A model generated the notes under the pieces. The model was not told where the DNA came from, ran no database searches, and was given only the letters and a program-made list of their open reading frames with translations. Below are positions 52,250-60,378 of a stretch of DNA of 64,000 bases, piece by piece. The first letter of the stretch is position 1, and every line of letters starts with the position of its first letter. Source of the DNA: Oscillibacter sp. CAG:241 (lineage in GTDB: Bacteria; Bacillota; Clostridia; Oscillospirales; Oscillospiraceae); NCBI GenBank assembly GCA_000435975.1, contig FR884114.1:20285-84284 (forward strand), in the 5' to 3' direction. The translations under genes were made by a program, and so were the position numbers.

Positions 52250-52951
52250 TTATTGGTCCGGGTTGGTGGTGAACAGGCCCACCACGTCCTCCAGGGCCAG
52301 GCTCAGGGTAATTGCCTGGGCCTTGGTGCTGGGACCCGCCTGGGCCATGATGGCCTGCATAATGGCGTTTTTCTCGCCGGTGGGGGCCACGATAAAGATC
52401 ATCTCCCGCTCCTCGGCAATGGACATGCCGAAAAACTTCCCGGCGTCCTCGGCTCCGGTGCTGCGGGTATGGACAATGGTGCCGCCACGGGCTCCGGCGG
52501 ACCGGGCCGCCTCCATGACCTTATCGGTATAGCCCTGGTTGGCAATGGCAACGATCAGCTGATAGGCAGCGTCCTTCATGGTCTCGTCCTCCTCTACGTC
52601 GATTTCCGGGACCTTGGAGGGGTCGCCGGAGGTCAGATAATTCATGGCGGTTCTGCCGCCGATGCTGCTCAGGGGCAGGCACACGGCGATGCCGCTTCCG
52701 GGAGCGGAAAGGTGCATGGTGGAAACCAGCTCCTTCACCAGGGTATCCTTGCAGGCCGGGGTCACCACGGAGAACAGCACCGCCTTCTCCGTGGCCTCCA
52801 GGCCCAGATAGCTCAGCACATCGTCGCTGGCGGTGCCCCGGCCCAGGGCCGTGAACACCACCGGCGCGCCGAAGGCCCGGTAAAAATCCACAAATCGTCC
52901 GGAGCCCACCACCCGGTTGGTGATGGTGATCATCAAATACAGTCGTTTCAT
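52250..52951 (-). CDS. Tandem P-II-like regulator, chromosomal copy
   Basis: 233 residues built like the ICE protein at 20352: first P-II-like half (about 1-115), then AYQLIVAIANQGYTDKVMEAARSAGARGGTIVHTRSTG (about 128-165) with the GGTIVHTRS T-loop equivalent. It is likely to sense adenine nucleotides or a metabolite and bind the DUF1538 membrane protein encoded just upstream (11 bases apart). No GlnK-type tyrosine is seen. The second half aligns well by eye with the ICE version. Confidence 0.75.
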   Translation of the reverse strand: MKRLYLMITITNRVVGSGRFVDFYRAFGAPVVFTALGRGTASDDVLSYLGLEATEKAVLFSVVTPACKDTLVKELVSTMHLSAPGSGIAVCLPLSSIGGRTAMNYLTSGDPSKVPEIDVEEDETMKDAAYQLIVAIANQGYTDKVMEAARSAGARGGTIVHTRSTGAEDAGKFFGMSIAEEREMIFIVAPTGEKNAIMQAIMAQAGPSTKAQAITLSLALEDVVGLFTTNPDQ

Positions 52952-52962
52952 TCCGTTTCCTC

Positions 52963-54540
52963 CTATGCCAGCTCGATGATCTCTTCCACCTGGGCCACAG
53001 CTGCGGGAGCCACGTGCTTGATGCGCCGCTTATAGCTCACGCCCAGCAGCTGGATGGTTACCAGGGGCGTCATAGCCACCATGGCCACCACGCCGAAGGC
53101 GTCCGTGACCACGTTGCCGCCCACGGCGTCGCAGGCGCCCATGGCAAAGGGCAGCAGGAACGTGGCCGTCATGGGACCGGAGGCCACGCCGCCGGAGTCG
53201 AAGGCGATGGAGGTGAATATTTTCGGCACCACGAAGGACAGAGCCAGGCTCAGGGCATAACCCGGCAGCAGGAACCACATGATGGAGATACCCGTCAGCA
53301 CCCGGATCATGGCCAGGCCCAGCGACACCGCCACGCCCAGCGACAGGGCCAGGTTCATGGCGCCGGCGGGGATGGAGCCGGCGGTGATCTCCTCCACCTG
53401 CCGGTTGAGGATGTGAACGGCGGGCTCCGCCGCCACGATGAAATAGCCGATGACCATAGCGATGGGAATCAGCACCCAGTTGCAGTCCAGGGACGCGATG
53501 CTGCTGCCCAGGAAATTGCCCACGGCCATAAAGCCCACATTGACGCCGGTCAGGAACAGCACCAGGCCCAGATAAGTATACAGGAAGCCCACCGCCATGC
53601 TCATGATCTGCCGCCGGTTCAGGCGGCGGGTCAGCAGCTGGAAGATCAGGAAGAAGCCCGCAATAGGCGCCAGGGACAGGAGAATTTCCTTGAAATATTC
53701 CGGCAGCGCATGGGTATAGGACCGGAACATCTCCACTGTGTCCTGGGCGTCGGGCACCGTCACCGGCGTATAGCTGCTGCCGTCGGGCTTATACAGAAGG
53801 CCCAGCAGCAGCACCGTCAGAATGGGGCCGATGGAGCACAGCGCCACCAGGCCGAAGCTGTCGCCTCCGGCATGCTTATCGTTTCGGACGGCACTGACGC
53901 CCACGCCCAGAGCCATGATAAACGGCACGGTCATGGGGCCGGTGGTAACGCCGCCGGAGTCAAAGGCGATGGCCCAGAAATCCGGGGACACGAACATGGC
54001 CAGGGTGAACACCACTGCATAAAACCCGATGAGCAGGTACGACAGCGGGATACCCAGCAGGATACGCAGCAGGGCGATGACCAGGAAAACGCCCACGCCC
54101 AGGGCAACGGACCAGATGATGACATTGTTCTCAATAGCGGGCACCTGGCCGGCCAGGACCTGCAGATCCGGCTCCGCCACGGTGATGATGACGCCGATGA
54201 GAAAGCTGATGCCCACGATGACCCACACCTTCTTGGAGCGGGTGATCTCCTTACCGACGGCTTCGCCCAGGGGGATCATGGACATCTCCGACCCCAGAGA
54301 AAACAGGCCCATGCCCACGATCAGCAGCAGACTGCCGATCAGAAACGCCATCATCGCGTTGTTGGATACCGGGGTCACGGTGAAGCACAGCAGCAGCACG
54401 ATGGCCGTGATGGGCAGCACCGAGGTCAGCGACTCCCGCATGGGCTTGCGGAAAATCGCCAGAACCTGCCCCTTCTCCCGGTGCTTCCGGCGCAGGCGGG
54501 CCTGCTGGGTCAACAGATCAGGTTTCTTGCGTGACAACAA
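52963..54540 (-). CDS. DUF1538 integral membrane protein, chromosomal copy
   Basis: 525 residues, TTG start 6 bases after AGGAGG. About 12 helices in two halves, each with FDSGGV(T/A)(T/S)GPMT as in the ICE paralogue at 18827. A charged N-terminal extension (KKPDLLTQQARLRRKHREKG) is absent from that copy. A putative transporter controlled by the following P-II gene. Transcription probably starts from the promoter at 54631-54659 on this strand. Confidence 0.82.
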   Translation of the reverse strand: MLSRKKPDLLTQQARLRRKHREKGQVLAIFRKPMRESLTSVLPITAIVLLLCFTVTPVSNNAMMAFLIGSLLLIVGMGLFSLGSEMSMIPLGEAVGKEITRSKKVWVIVGISFLIGVIITVAEPDLQVLAGQVPAIENNVIIWSVALGVGVFLVIALLRILLGIPLSYLLIGFYAVVFTLAMFVSPDFWAIAFDSGGVTTGPMTVPFIMALGVGVSAVRNDKHAGGDSFGLVALCSIGPILTVLLLGLLYKPDGSSYTPVTVPDAQDTVEMFRSYTHALPEYFKEILLSLAPIAGFFLIFQLLTRRLNRRQIMSMAVGFLYTYLGLVLFLTGVNVGFMAVGNFLGSSIASLDCNWVLIPIAMVIGYFIVAAEPAVHILNRQVEEITAGSIPAGAMNLALSLGVAVSLGLAMIRVLTGISIMWFLLPGYALSLALSFVVPKIFTSIAFDSGGVASGPMTATFLLPFAMGACDAVGGNVVTDAFGVVAMVAMTPLVTIQLLGVSYKRRIKHVAPAAVAQVEEIIELA

Positions 54541-54812
54541 ACAATTCCTCCTTCAAAATTCCGGCAATCAAAACGATAGCGTACCTGTCCGGCCTGGCGG
54601 GCAGATACGCAAACTCTACCATTAACAAATATAATACCATAGCTTCCCATTTTCAGCAAGAAAGAATCTGTAAAAAAAGTGTGAACATCTGACAGGGAAA
54701 ACTCCTTGTCAGCGGTAGAAAATCCAGAAAAACACTCCTCTTTTGCATGTTTACTCTCCTGCCGCCACGAAAAAAATTTTGCGTCGTGATGAAAAAATAT
54801 GAAAAATAGCGG
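54541..54812. other. Divergent intergenic region
   Basis: No gene is supported in this stretch. It carries the minus-strand promoter for the DUF1538/P-II pair and, at its right end, the start of the plus-strand met leader promoter. Confidence 0.5.
54631..54659 (-). promoter_or_regulatory. Promoter of the chromosomal DUF1538/P-II operon
   Basis: On the minus strand TTGCTG, 17 bases, TATTAT. The predicted start is about 85 bases before the TTG start codon. Confidence 0.65.
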
Positions 54813-54841
54813 TTGACAAATGCCGCGGATGGTGCTAACAT
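54813..54841 (+). promoter_or_regulatory. Promoter of the met leader and metQNI
   Basis: Consensus TTGACA (54813-54818), 17-base spacer, TAACAT (54836-54841). The predicted start is near 54848, 44 bases ahead of the leader ORF. Confidence 0.82.
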
Positions 54842-54891
54842 GCACCCATCGATAAGAAACGCCGCCTGTGCGGCGGGAAAGGGAACACGCC

Positions 54892-55002
54892 ATGACGAAG
54901 CAGCTCTGCGGCAACAGCATGATGATGACCATGATGCACATGTGCGGCATGTGCATGCTTTGCTGTGGAAAAAATGGTCATTCCCTTTCAGCGCTTGCCT
55001 GA
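54892..55002 (+). CDS. Met-rich leader peptide (candidate attenuator peptide)
   Basis: A 36-residue ORF opening MTKQLCGNS, followed by a run in which 9 of 13 residues are Met (MMMTMMHMCGMCM). Ten Met and five Cys occur in all. It lies between a consensus promoter and an intrinsic terminator whose stem begins 16 bases after the stop, and upstream of a methionine ABC transporter. A ribosome stalled on Met codons would leave 54976-54999 free to pair with the terminator's left arm. Cys and His are also frequent, so metal binding by the peptide is an alternative. The ribosome site is modest (AAAGGGAA). Confidence 0.7.
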   Translation: MTKQLCGNSMMMTMMHMCGMCMLCCGKNGHSLSALA

Positions 55003-55036
55003 ATGAATCGTTTGCGGCAGCGGAAGGTCAATGACC
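54976..55036 (+). promoter_or_regulatory. Alternative antiterminator pairing
   Basis: GGTCATT (54976-54982) pairs perfectly with AATGACC (55030-55036). CCTT (54984-54987) pairs with AAGG (55024-55027), and TGCC (54996-54999) with GGCA (55016-55019). These use both the left arm and the loop of the terminator, so the two structures cannot coexist. Confidence 0.6.
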
Positions 55037-55051
55037 TTCCGCTGTTTTTTT
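55018..55051 (+). terminator. Attenuator terminator before metQNI
   Basis: A 10-bp stem CAGCGGAAGG (55018-55027) with its complement at 55035-55044, loop TCAATGA, followed directly by seven Ts. It lies between the leader ORF and metQ. Confidence 0.88.
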
Positions 55052-55076
55052 GCTGCATGAAAGGAGCTGAAAAACC

Positions 55077-55190
55077 ATGTGCCTGATGCCGGGCCTCATT
55101 ACCCTGCTGGACGATCGAATGTGCCCCCGGGCCATCGGATGTTCCATACAAGAGAATCAATCAACCAACTTTGACATAAAAAGGAGATAA
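55077..55190 (+). CDS. Second small ORF overlapping the metQ ribosome site
   Basis: 37 codons from an ATG 10 bases after AAAGGAG. It starts MCLMPGL and stops at 55188-55190, only 5 bases before the metQ ATG, so its last codons contain the metQ ribosome site (AAGGAG). It could couple metQ translation to its own reading. The peptide has no recognised family and may be incidental, but its ribosome site is good. Confidence 0.4.
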   Translation: MCLMPGLITLLDDRMCPRAIGCSIQENQSTNFDIKRR

Positions 55191-55195
55191 CCATC

Positions 55196-56065
55196 ATGAA
55201 AAAGAATTCTGTTCGGCTCACCGCGCTGATCCTGGCGCTGGTCCTGTCCCTGTCCCTGGTCCTGACGGGCTGCGGCTCCAAGAGCACCTCCCTGAAGATC
55301 GCCGTTCCCAACGACACCACCAACGAGGCCCGCGCCCTGCTGCTGCTGCAGGAAAACGGCATCATCAAGCTGCGCGACGGCGCCGGCATCACCGCCACCA
55401 AGAACGACATCGTGGAGAATCCCTACAGCGTGGAGATCGTAGAGGCCGAGGCCGCCCGTCTGCCCGATATGCTGAAGGACGCCGACTATGCCGTCATCAA
55501 CTCCAACTACGCCATCAACGCCGGGCTGAACCCCGTGAAGGACTCCCTGGCCATCGAGGGCTCCTCCTCCGCCTATGCCAACATCCTGGCTGTGAAGGAG
55601 GGTAACGAGAATTCCCCCAAGATCCTGGCCCTGAAGGCCGCGCTGGAGAGCCAGCAGGTGGCCAGCTTCATCGAGAGTAAGTACAGCGGCTCCGTGGTCA
55701 GCACCGTGGACCACCCCGGCACCGGCTATGACGATTCCGTGGACTATGAGGCTCTGAAGGGCCAGACCATCACCGTGGCCGCCTCCCCCACGCCCCACGC
55801 CGAGATCCTGGAGGTTGTCAAGGAGATCCTGGCCGCTAAGGGCATTACCCTGGACGTTCAGGTTTATAACGACTATGTGGTGCCCAACACCGTGGTGGAC
55901 GACGGCACCGTGGACGCCAACTACTTCCAGCATCTGCCCTATCTGGAGGACTTCAACGCCGAGAACAACACCCACATTGTGTCCGTCAGCGCCATCCATG
56001 TGGAGCCCATGGGCCTGTACGGCGGCCGTCAGACCAGTCTGGACGCTCTGAAGGCTTCCAAGTAA
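55196..56065 (+). CDS. metQ: Methionine ABC transporter substrate-binding lipoprotein
   Basis: 289 residues. A lipoprotein signal with hydrophobic core and lipobox LTGC (about 20-23), then an NLPA/MetQ-type binding domain (LPDMLKDADYAVINSNYAINAGLNP; AVKEGNENSPKI). It binds methionine or its derivatives outside the membrane and hands them to MetI. First structural gene after the leader. The NIL domain of the ATPase downstream supports methionine as substrate. Confidence 0.9.
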   Translation: MKKNSVRLTALILALVLSLSLVLTGCGSKSTSLKIAVPNDTTNEARALLLLQENGIIKLRDGAGITATKNDIVENPYSVEIVEAEAARLPDMLKDADYAVINSNYAINAGLNPVKDSLAIEGSSSAYANILAVKEGNENSPKILALKAALESQQVASFIESKYSGSVVSTVDHPGTGYDDSVDYEALKGQTITVAASPTPHAEILEVVKEILAAKGITLDVQVYNDYVVPNTVVDDGTVDANYFQHLPYLEDFNAENNTHIVSVSAIHVEPMGLYGGRQTSLDALKASK

Positions 56066-56103
56066 ACACACAAGCATCCGATTAGAAGGGGGAGGCAGCA
56101 GCC

Positions 56104-57111
56104 TTGATCGAATTACAGCATGTCAGCAAGACCTTTGAGACCGCCGGTGGGCGGGTGGACGCTCTGAAGGACGTATCCCTGACCATCGCCAGCGGCGATA
56201 TCTATGGCATCATCGGCATGAGCGGCGCGGGTAAGAGCACGCTGGTCCGCTGCATCAATATGCTGGAGCGGCCCACCAGCGGCAAGGTCATCGTCAACGG
56301 ACAGCAGCTGGACGCCATGACGCCGGCCCAGCTCCGGGCCGCCCGGCGGGAGATCACCATGATCTTCCAGCGGTTCAACCTGCTGATGCAGCGCACCTGC
56401 CTGCAAAACATCTGCTTCCCCATGGAGCTGGCCGGGGCCAGCCGGAAGGAGGCCCAATCCAGGGCCCGGGAGCTGCTGGAGCTGGTGGGTCTGCCGGACA
56501 AGGCCCAGGCGTACCCCGCCCAGCTGTCCGGCGGCCAGCAGCAGCGCATTGCCATTGCCCGGGCCCTGGCCACCAATCCCAAGGTGCTGCTGTGCGATGA
56601 GGCCACCAGTGCCCTGGACCCCAAGACCACCCGGCAGATTCTGGAGCTGATCCGGGACATCAACCGCCAGCTGGGCATCACCGTGGTGGTCATCACCCAC
56701 CAGATGAGTGTGGTAAAGGAAATCTGTACCCATGTTGCCATTCTGGACGACGGCGAGGTGGTGGAGGACGGCATGGTATCCACGGTGTTCTCCGCTCCCA
56801 GGTCCCAGGCCGCCCGGCACCTGGTGTTCCCCGGCGGTGCCGATGCCGCCGTGTCCGACCCCAGCCAGGAGCGGCGTATCCGCCTGATCTTCCGCAGCGC
56901 CCAGACCACGGCCATCCCCATGGTGGCCCGTCTGGCAGCGGAGGAGAGCATATACGCCAACGTCATTTCCGCCAGCACCCAGAAGCTGTCGGAGGAGATC
57001 TACGGCAGCATGCTGCTGGGCGTGCCCAGGGGACAGCTGGACCGGGCCATGGGGTTTTTCCGCAGCATCCCCAATTTGCAGGCAGAGGAGGTAAGCGTGG
57101 ATGTACACTGA
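56104..57111 (+). CDS. metN: Methionine ABC transporter ATPase with NIL domain
   Basis: 335 residues, TTG start 9 bases after GGGAGG. Walker A GMSGAGKST (about 38), Q-loop, signature LSGGQQQR (about 140), Walker B LLCDEATSALD (about 160), H-loop ITHQ. A C-terminal NIL domain (RRIRLIFRSAQTTAIPMVARLAAEE and on, about 257-335) is the methionine-sensing domain that inhibits transport when the cell is full. It overlaps metI by 11 bases. Confidence 0.92.
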   Translation: MIELQHVSKTFETAGGRVDALKDVSLTIASGDIYGIIGMSGAGKSTLVRCINMLERPTSGKVIVNGQQLDAMTPAQLRAARREITMIFQRFNLLMQRTCLQNICFPMELAGASRKEAQSRARELLELVGLPDKAQAYPAQLSGGQQQRIAIARALATNPKVLLCDEATSALDPKTTRQILELIRDINRQLGITVVVITHQMSVVKEICTHVAILDDGEVVEDGMVSTVFSAPRSQAARHLVFPGGADAAVSDPSQERRIRLIFRSAQTTAIPMVARLAAEESIYANVISASTQKLSEEIYGSMLLGVPRGQLDRAMGFFRSIPNLQAEEVSVDVH

Positions 57112-57805
57112 TTTATTTACGCCGGAGTCCCTGGCGGAGCTGAAAACGGCCTTTGTGACCCAGTTCCCCATGGCGCTTTGGGAGACGTTTTATGTAACGG
57201 TGCTGTCCACCGCCCTGGCCGTGGTGCTGGGCCTGCCGCTGGGCGTGCTGCTGGTGGCGGGAGAAAAGGACGGCGTCCTGCCCCTGCCGAAGCCGGTGCT
57301 GTCGGCGCTGAACGTGGTTATCAACCTGCTGCGTTCCATCCCGTTTCTGATCCTGATGATTATGGTGTTCCCTCTGTCCCGGCTCATCATCGGCACCGCC
57401 GTGGGCACCACAGCCACCATCGTTCCCCTGGTGGTGGCGGCGTTCCCCTTTGTGGCCCGGCTGGTGGAGAGCAGCCTGCGGGAGGTAGACCCCAATATTA
57501 TTGAGGCGGCCCAGAGCATGGGCGCCACGCCCATGCAGATCGTCTGCAAGGTGATGATCCCCGAGAGCGTCCCCTCCCTGATCCAGAATGCCACCATTGC
57601 CCTGACCACCATTCTGGGCTACTCCGCCATGAGCGGCATCATCGGCGGCGGCGGCCTGGGCAAGGTTGCCATTGACTACGGCTATTACCGGTACAAATAC
57701 CTGGTGATGTTCGCTGCGGTGATCCTGCTGATCCTGCTGGTGCAGCTGTTCCAGACCGTTGGCACCCGCCTTGCCGTGAAATGCGACAAACGCCTGAAAA
57801 AGTAA
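57101..57805 (+). CDS. metI: Methionine ABC transporter permease
   Basis: 234 residues with about five helices and the permease EAA-like loop EAAQSMGATPMQIVCKVMIPES (about 145-166). FSSIPFLILM-like segment RSIPFLILMIMVFP precedes it. It forms the channel with MetN. The end of the metQNI operon. A terminator follows at 57873. Confidence 0.92.
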   Translation: MYTDLFTPESLAELKTAFVTQFPMALWETFYVTVLSTALAVVLGLPLGVLLVAGEKDGVLPLPKPVLSALNVVINLLRSIPFLILMIMVFPLSRLIIGTAVGTTATIVPLVVAAFPFVARLVESSLREVDPNIIEAAQSMGATPMQIVCKVMIPESVPSLIQNATIALTTILGYSAMSGIIGGGGLGKVAIDYGYYRYKYLVMFAAVILLILLVQLFQTVGTRLAVKCDKRLKK

Positions 57806-57872
57806 TTACTATGGAAGGCAGTCTCTCTTCTGCCTGTCGTCCCCAAAAAGCATTGCCTTTTTTGACAAGCTC

Positions 57873-57905
57873 AAGGCCGCCGCCCTCTGCGGCGGCCTTT
57901 TTTTG
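57873..57905 (+). terminator. Terminator of the metQNI operon
   Basis: An 11-bp GC stem (AAGGCCGCCGC and its complement) around CCTCT, followed by seven Ts. Confidence 0.92.
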
Positions 57906-57956
57906 CGTTTTTCGTCCCTTTTCCCAAACAATTTTCCCTGAGACGCCCCGCCGTGC

Positions 57957-57985
57957 TTGAAAGCATGGCAGCTTTGTGGTATCCT
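57957..57985 (+). promoter_or_regulatory. Promoter of the HAD/MFS/GDPD operon
   Basis: TTGAAA (57957-57962), 17 bases, TATCCT (57980-57985). It also shows that the open frame's earlier start at 57953 is not used. Confidence 0.6.
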
Positions 57986-58018
57986 TATGCTGTATTTTTG
58001 TGCAAAGGAGACGATTCC

Positions 58019-58816
58019 GTGACTAAGCTGCGGGATAAGCGGCTGTTTCTGCTGGACATGGACGGCACCATCTACATCGGTGACCGCCTGTTCGACGGCG
58101 TACCGGAGTTCCTGCGCCATGTGCGCGCCATGGGGGGCCGGTATCTGTTCCTGACCAACAATTCCTCCCGGGGCGTGGAGGGCTACATGGAAAAGCTCCG
58201 CCGCATGGGCATCGAGACTACCCGGGACGACTATCTCACCTCCGTGGATGCCACCGTCCGCTATCTGCGGGAGACCCTGCCGGGAAAGACCTGCTATGTG
58301 TTCGGCACGGATTCCTTCCTGGCCCAGCTGGACGGAGCCGGCATCCCCGTGACCCGGGACCGGGAGCAGGCGGAGGTGCTTCTGTGCGGCTTCGACACGG
58401 AGCTCACGTTCCAGAAGCTGGAGGACGCCTGCATTCTGCTGAACCGGGGCGTTCCCTTCGTGGCCACCAACCCCGACTGGGTCTGCCCCACCTGGTACGG
58501 CTCCGTGCCCGACTGCGGCAGCGTCTGCCGGATGCTCACCACCGCCACCGGCCGGGAGCCTACGGTCATCGGCAAGCCCAGGCCCCAGATGGCCCTGCTG
58601 GCTATGGAGCGCACGGGCTTCTCCCCGGAGCAGACGGTGCTGCTGGGGGACCGGCTGTACACCGACGTTGCCTGCGGCGTCAACGCCGGCATCGACACCG
58701 TGTTCGTCCTGTCCGGCGAGGGCACCATGGCGGACATCGACACCTATCAGATCCACCCCACCTGGGTGTATCCCGACATCGGTACCCTGTACCGGAAACT
58801 GGAGGAGACTGTATGA
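58019..58816 (+). CDS. HAD-IIA family phosphatase
   Basis: 265 residues from a GTG at 58019, 8 bases after AAAGGAG. HAD motif I FLLDMDGTIY (Asp nucleophile about 13), motif II LFLTNNSSR (about 46), and late GKPRPQMALLAME with LLGDRLYTDVACG (motif IV, about 205-217). It resembles NagD/4-nitrophenylphosphatase-like enzymes and would dephosphorylate small sugar or nucleotide phosphates. The stop overlaps the MFS ATG. Confidence 0.88.
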   Translation: MTKLRDKRLFLLDMDGTIYIGDRLFDGVPEFLRHVRAMGGRYLFLTNNSSRGVEGYMEKLRRMGIETTRDDYLTSVDATVRYLRETLPGKTCYVFGTDSFLAQLDGAGIPVTRDREQAEVLLCGFDTELTFQKLEDACILLNRGVPFVATNPDWVCPTWYGSVPDCGSVCRMLTTATGREPTVIGKPRPQMALLAMERTGFSPEQTVLLGDRLYTDVACGVNAGIDTVFVLSGEGTMADIDTYQIHPTWVYPDIGTLYRKLEETV

Positions 58817-60372
58817 AACTCAACTACAAGCGGACTATTTTCGTGGGCTTTGCCTTCTTCCTGATCTGCTCGTTCTGGCAGGCCTATGACAACACCATCC
58901 CCCTGATCCTCACCAACAAATTCGGCATGAGCCAGGCATGGTCCGGCGTCATCATGGCCCTGGACAACGTGCTGGCCCTGTTCATGCTGCCCCTGTTCGG
59001 CGCCATTTCCGACAAGCACCGGGGCAAGCGGGGCCGCCGCACCCCCTTCATCGTGGTGGGTACCCTCATCGCCGCCGTGATGCTCATCGCCCTGTCCTTT
59101 GTGGACAACGCCCAGCTGCGGCACCTGTCCGATGTCTCCGCCATTGACGACCCCGCCGCCCTGGAGCAGATCTACGACCGCCAGGCCAACGAGACGCTGC
59201 TGACCCCCAGCGGCGACAAGTTCGTCCTGAGCCAGAAGTTCACCCAGGAGGAATTCATCCGGATCCGCAGCCAGGTGGAGCAGGACGGCAAGACCGTCAC
59301 CAACCCCGATTATACCAACTATGTGGTCCCCGCCCGCCAGGCCTGCGCCTGGGACGCCACCGCCAAAAGTCCCGCCACCCTGGTATTCTTCATCGTTCTG
59401 CTGCTGATCGTCCTGGTTTCCATGGCCGTGTTCCGGTCCCCGGCGGTGGCCCTGATGCCCGATGTGACCCTGAAGCCTCTGCGCTCCAAGGCCAACGCCG
59501 TCATCAACCTCATGGGCTCTGCCGGCGGCATTCTGGTGCTGGCTCTGGGCATGGTGTTCGCCACCTCCGCCGTCCGCAACTCCCTGATGAGCTACACCGG
59601 CTATTTCGCCGTCATTGCGGCCATCATGCTGGCGGCGCTGGTGATTTTCATGCTCACCGTCCGGGAAAAGGAGTGGGCCTACGAAATGCAGCAGCAGGCC
59701 GTGGCCCTGGGCATTGAGGAGGAGACTCAGGAGCAGGAGGAGGCCGCAGGCGGCCGCAAGCTGTCCGTGGACGAGGTAAAGTCCCTGATTTTCCTTCTCC
59801 TGTCCATCGTTCTGTGGTTCTTCGGCTACAACGCCGTCACCTCCAAGTATTCCGTGTACGCCAGCAATATTCTGCACAAGGACTATAACCTGACGCTGAT
59901 CATCGCTCAGGCGGCGGCCATTGTCTCCTATCTGCCTGTGGGCTTCATTGCCTCCAAGGCAGGCCGGAAAAAGACCATCCTGGCCGGCGTGGTCATGCTG
60001 ACCACCGCCTTCACCGTGGCCGCCTTCCTCAACGCCGAAAGCCCCACCATGCTGATGAACGCCATGTTCGCCCTGGCCGGTATCGCCTGGGCCACCATCA
60101 ACGTCAACTCCTTCCCCATGGTGGTGGAAATGTGCTCCGGCGGCGACGTGGGCAAATATACCGGCTTTTACTACACCGCCTCCATGGCCGCCCAGGTGGC
60201 CACGCCTATGCTGTCCGGTCTGCTGATGGACCGCTTCGGCATGCATGTGCTGTTCCCCTACGCCGCCGTATTCACGACTCTGGCCTTCGTCACCATGCTG
60301 TTCGTCCGCCATGGCGACAGCAAGCCCCAGGCCAAGATCGGTCTGGAAGCTCTGGACGAGATGGAGGATTGA
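58813..60372 (+). CDS. MFS transporter (sugar/cation symporter-like)
   Basis: 519 residues with about 12 helices and the MFS loop ISDKHRGKRGRRTPFIVVG (about 64-82), which fits the SLC45/GPH-like sugar transporters. An unusual soluble insert of about 85 residues (about 100-185, LSDVSAIDDPAALEQIYDRQ and on) lies between helices 3 and 4, probably outside the cell. Its ATG overlaps the HAD stop. Together with the HAD phosphatase and the GDPD gene it may import and process a phosphorylated or glycosidic compound; that link is inference. Confidence 0.82.
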   Translation: MKLNYKRTIFVGFAFFLICSFWQAYDNTIPLILTNKFGMSQAWSGVIMALDNVLALFMLPLFGAISDKHRGKRGRRTPFIVVGTLIAAVMLIALSFVDNAQLRHLSDVSAIDDPAALEQIYDRQANETLLTPSGDKFVLSQKFTQEEFIRIRSQVEQDGKTVTNPDYTNYVVPARQACAWDATAKSPATLVFFIVLLLIVLVSMAVFRSPAVALMPDVTLKPLRSKANAVINLMGSAGGILVLALGMVFATSAVRNSLMSYTGYFAVIAAIMLAALVIFMLTVREKEWAYEMQQQAVALGIEEETQEQEEAAGGRKLSVDEVKSLIFLLLSIVLWFFGYNAVTSKYSVYASNILHKDYNLTLIIAQAAAIVSYLPVGFIASKAGRKKTILAGVVMLTTAFTVAAFLNAESPTMLMNAMFALAGIAWATINVNSFPMVVEMCSGGDVGKYTGFYYTASMAAQVATPMLSGLLMDRFGMHVLFPYAAVFTTLAFVTMLFVRHGDSKPQAKIGLEALDEMED

Positions 60373-60378
60373 CGCAAA

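Noticed and set aside
53014..54534. A 506-codon antisense frame over the chromosomal DUF1538 gene
   Set aside because: His/Gly/Gln-rich with no hydrophobic or catalytic pattern; a shadow.
54813..55195. S-box (SAM) riboswitch or T-box upstream of metQ
   Set aside because: Neither the S-box core nor the T-box sequence or specifier loop was found. The Met-rich ORF with terminator explains the region better.
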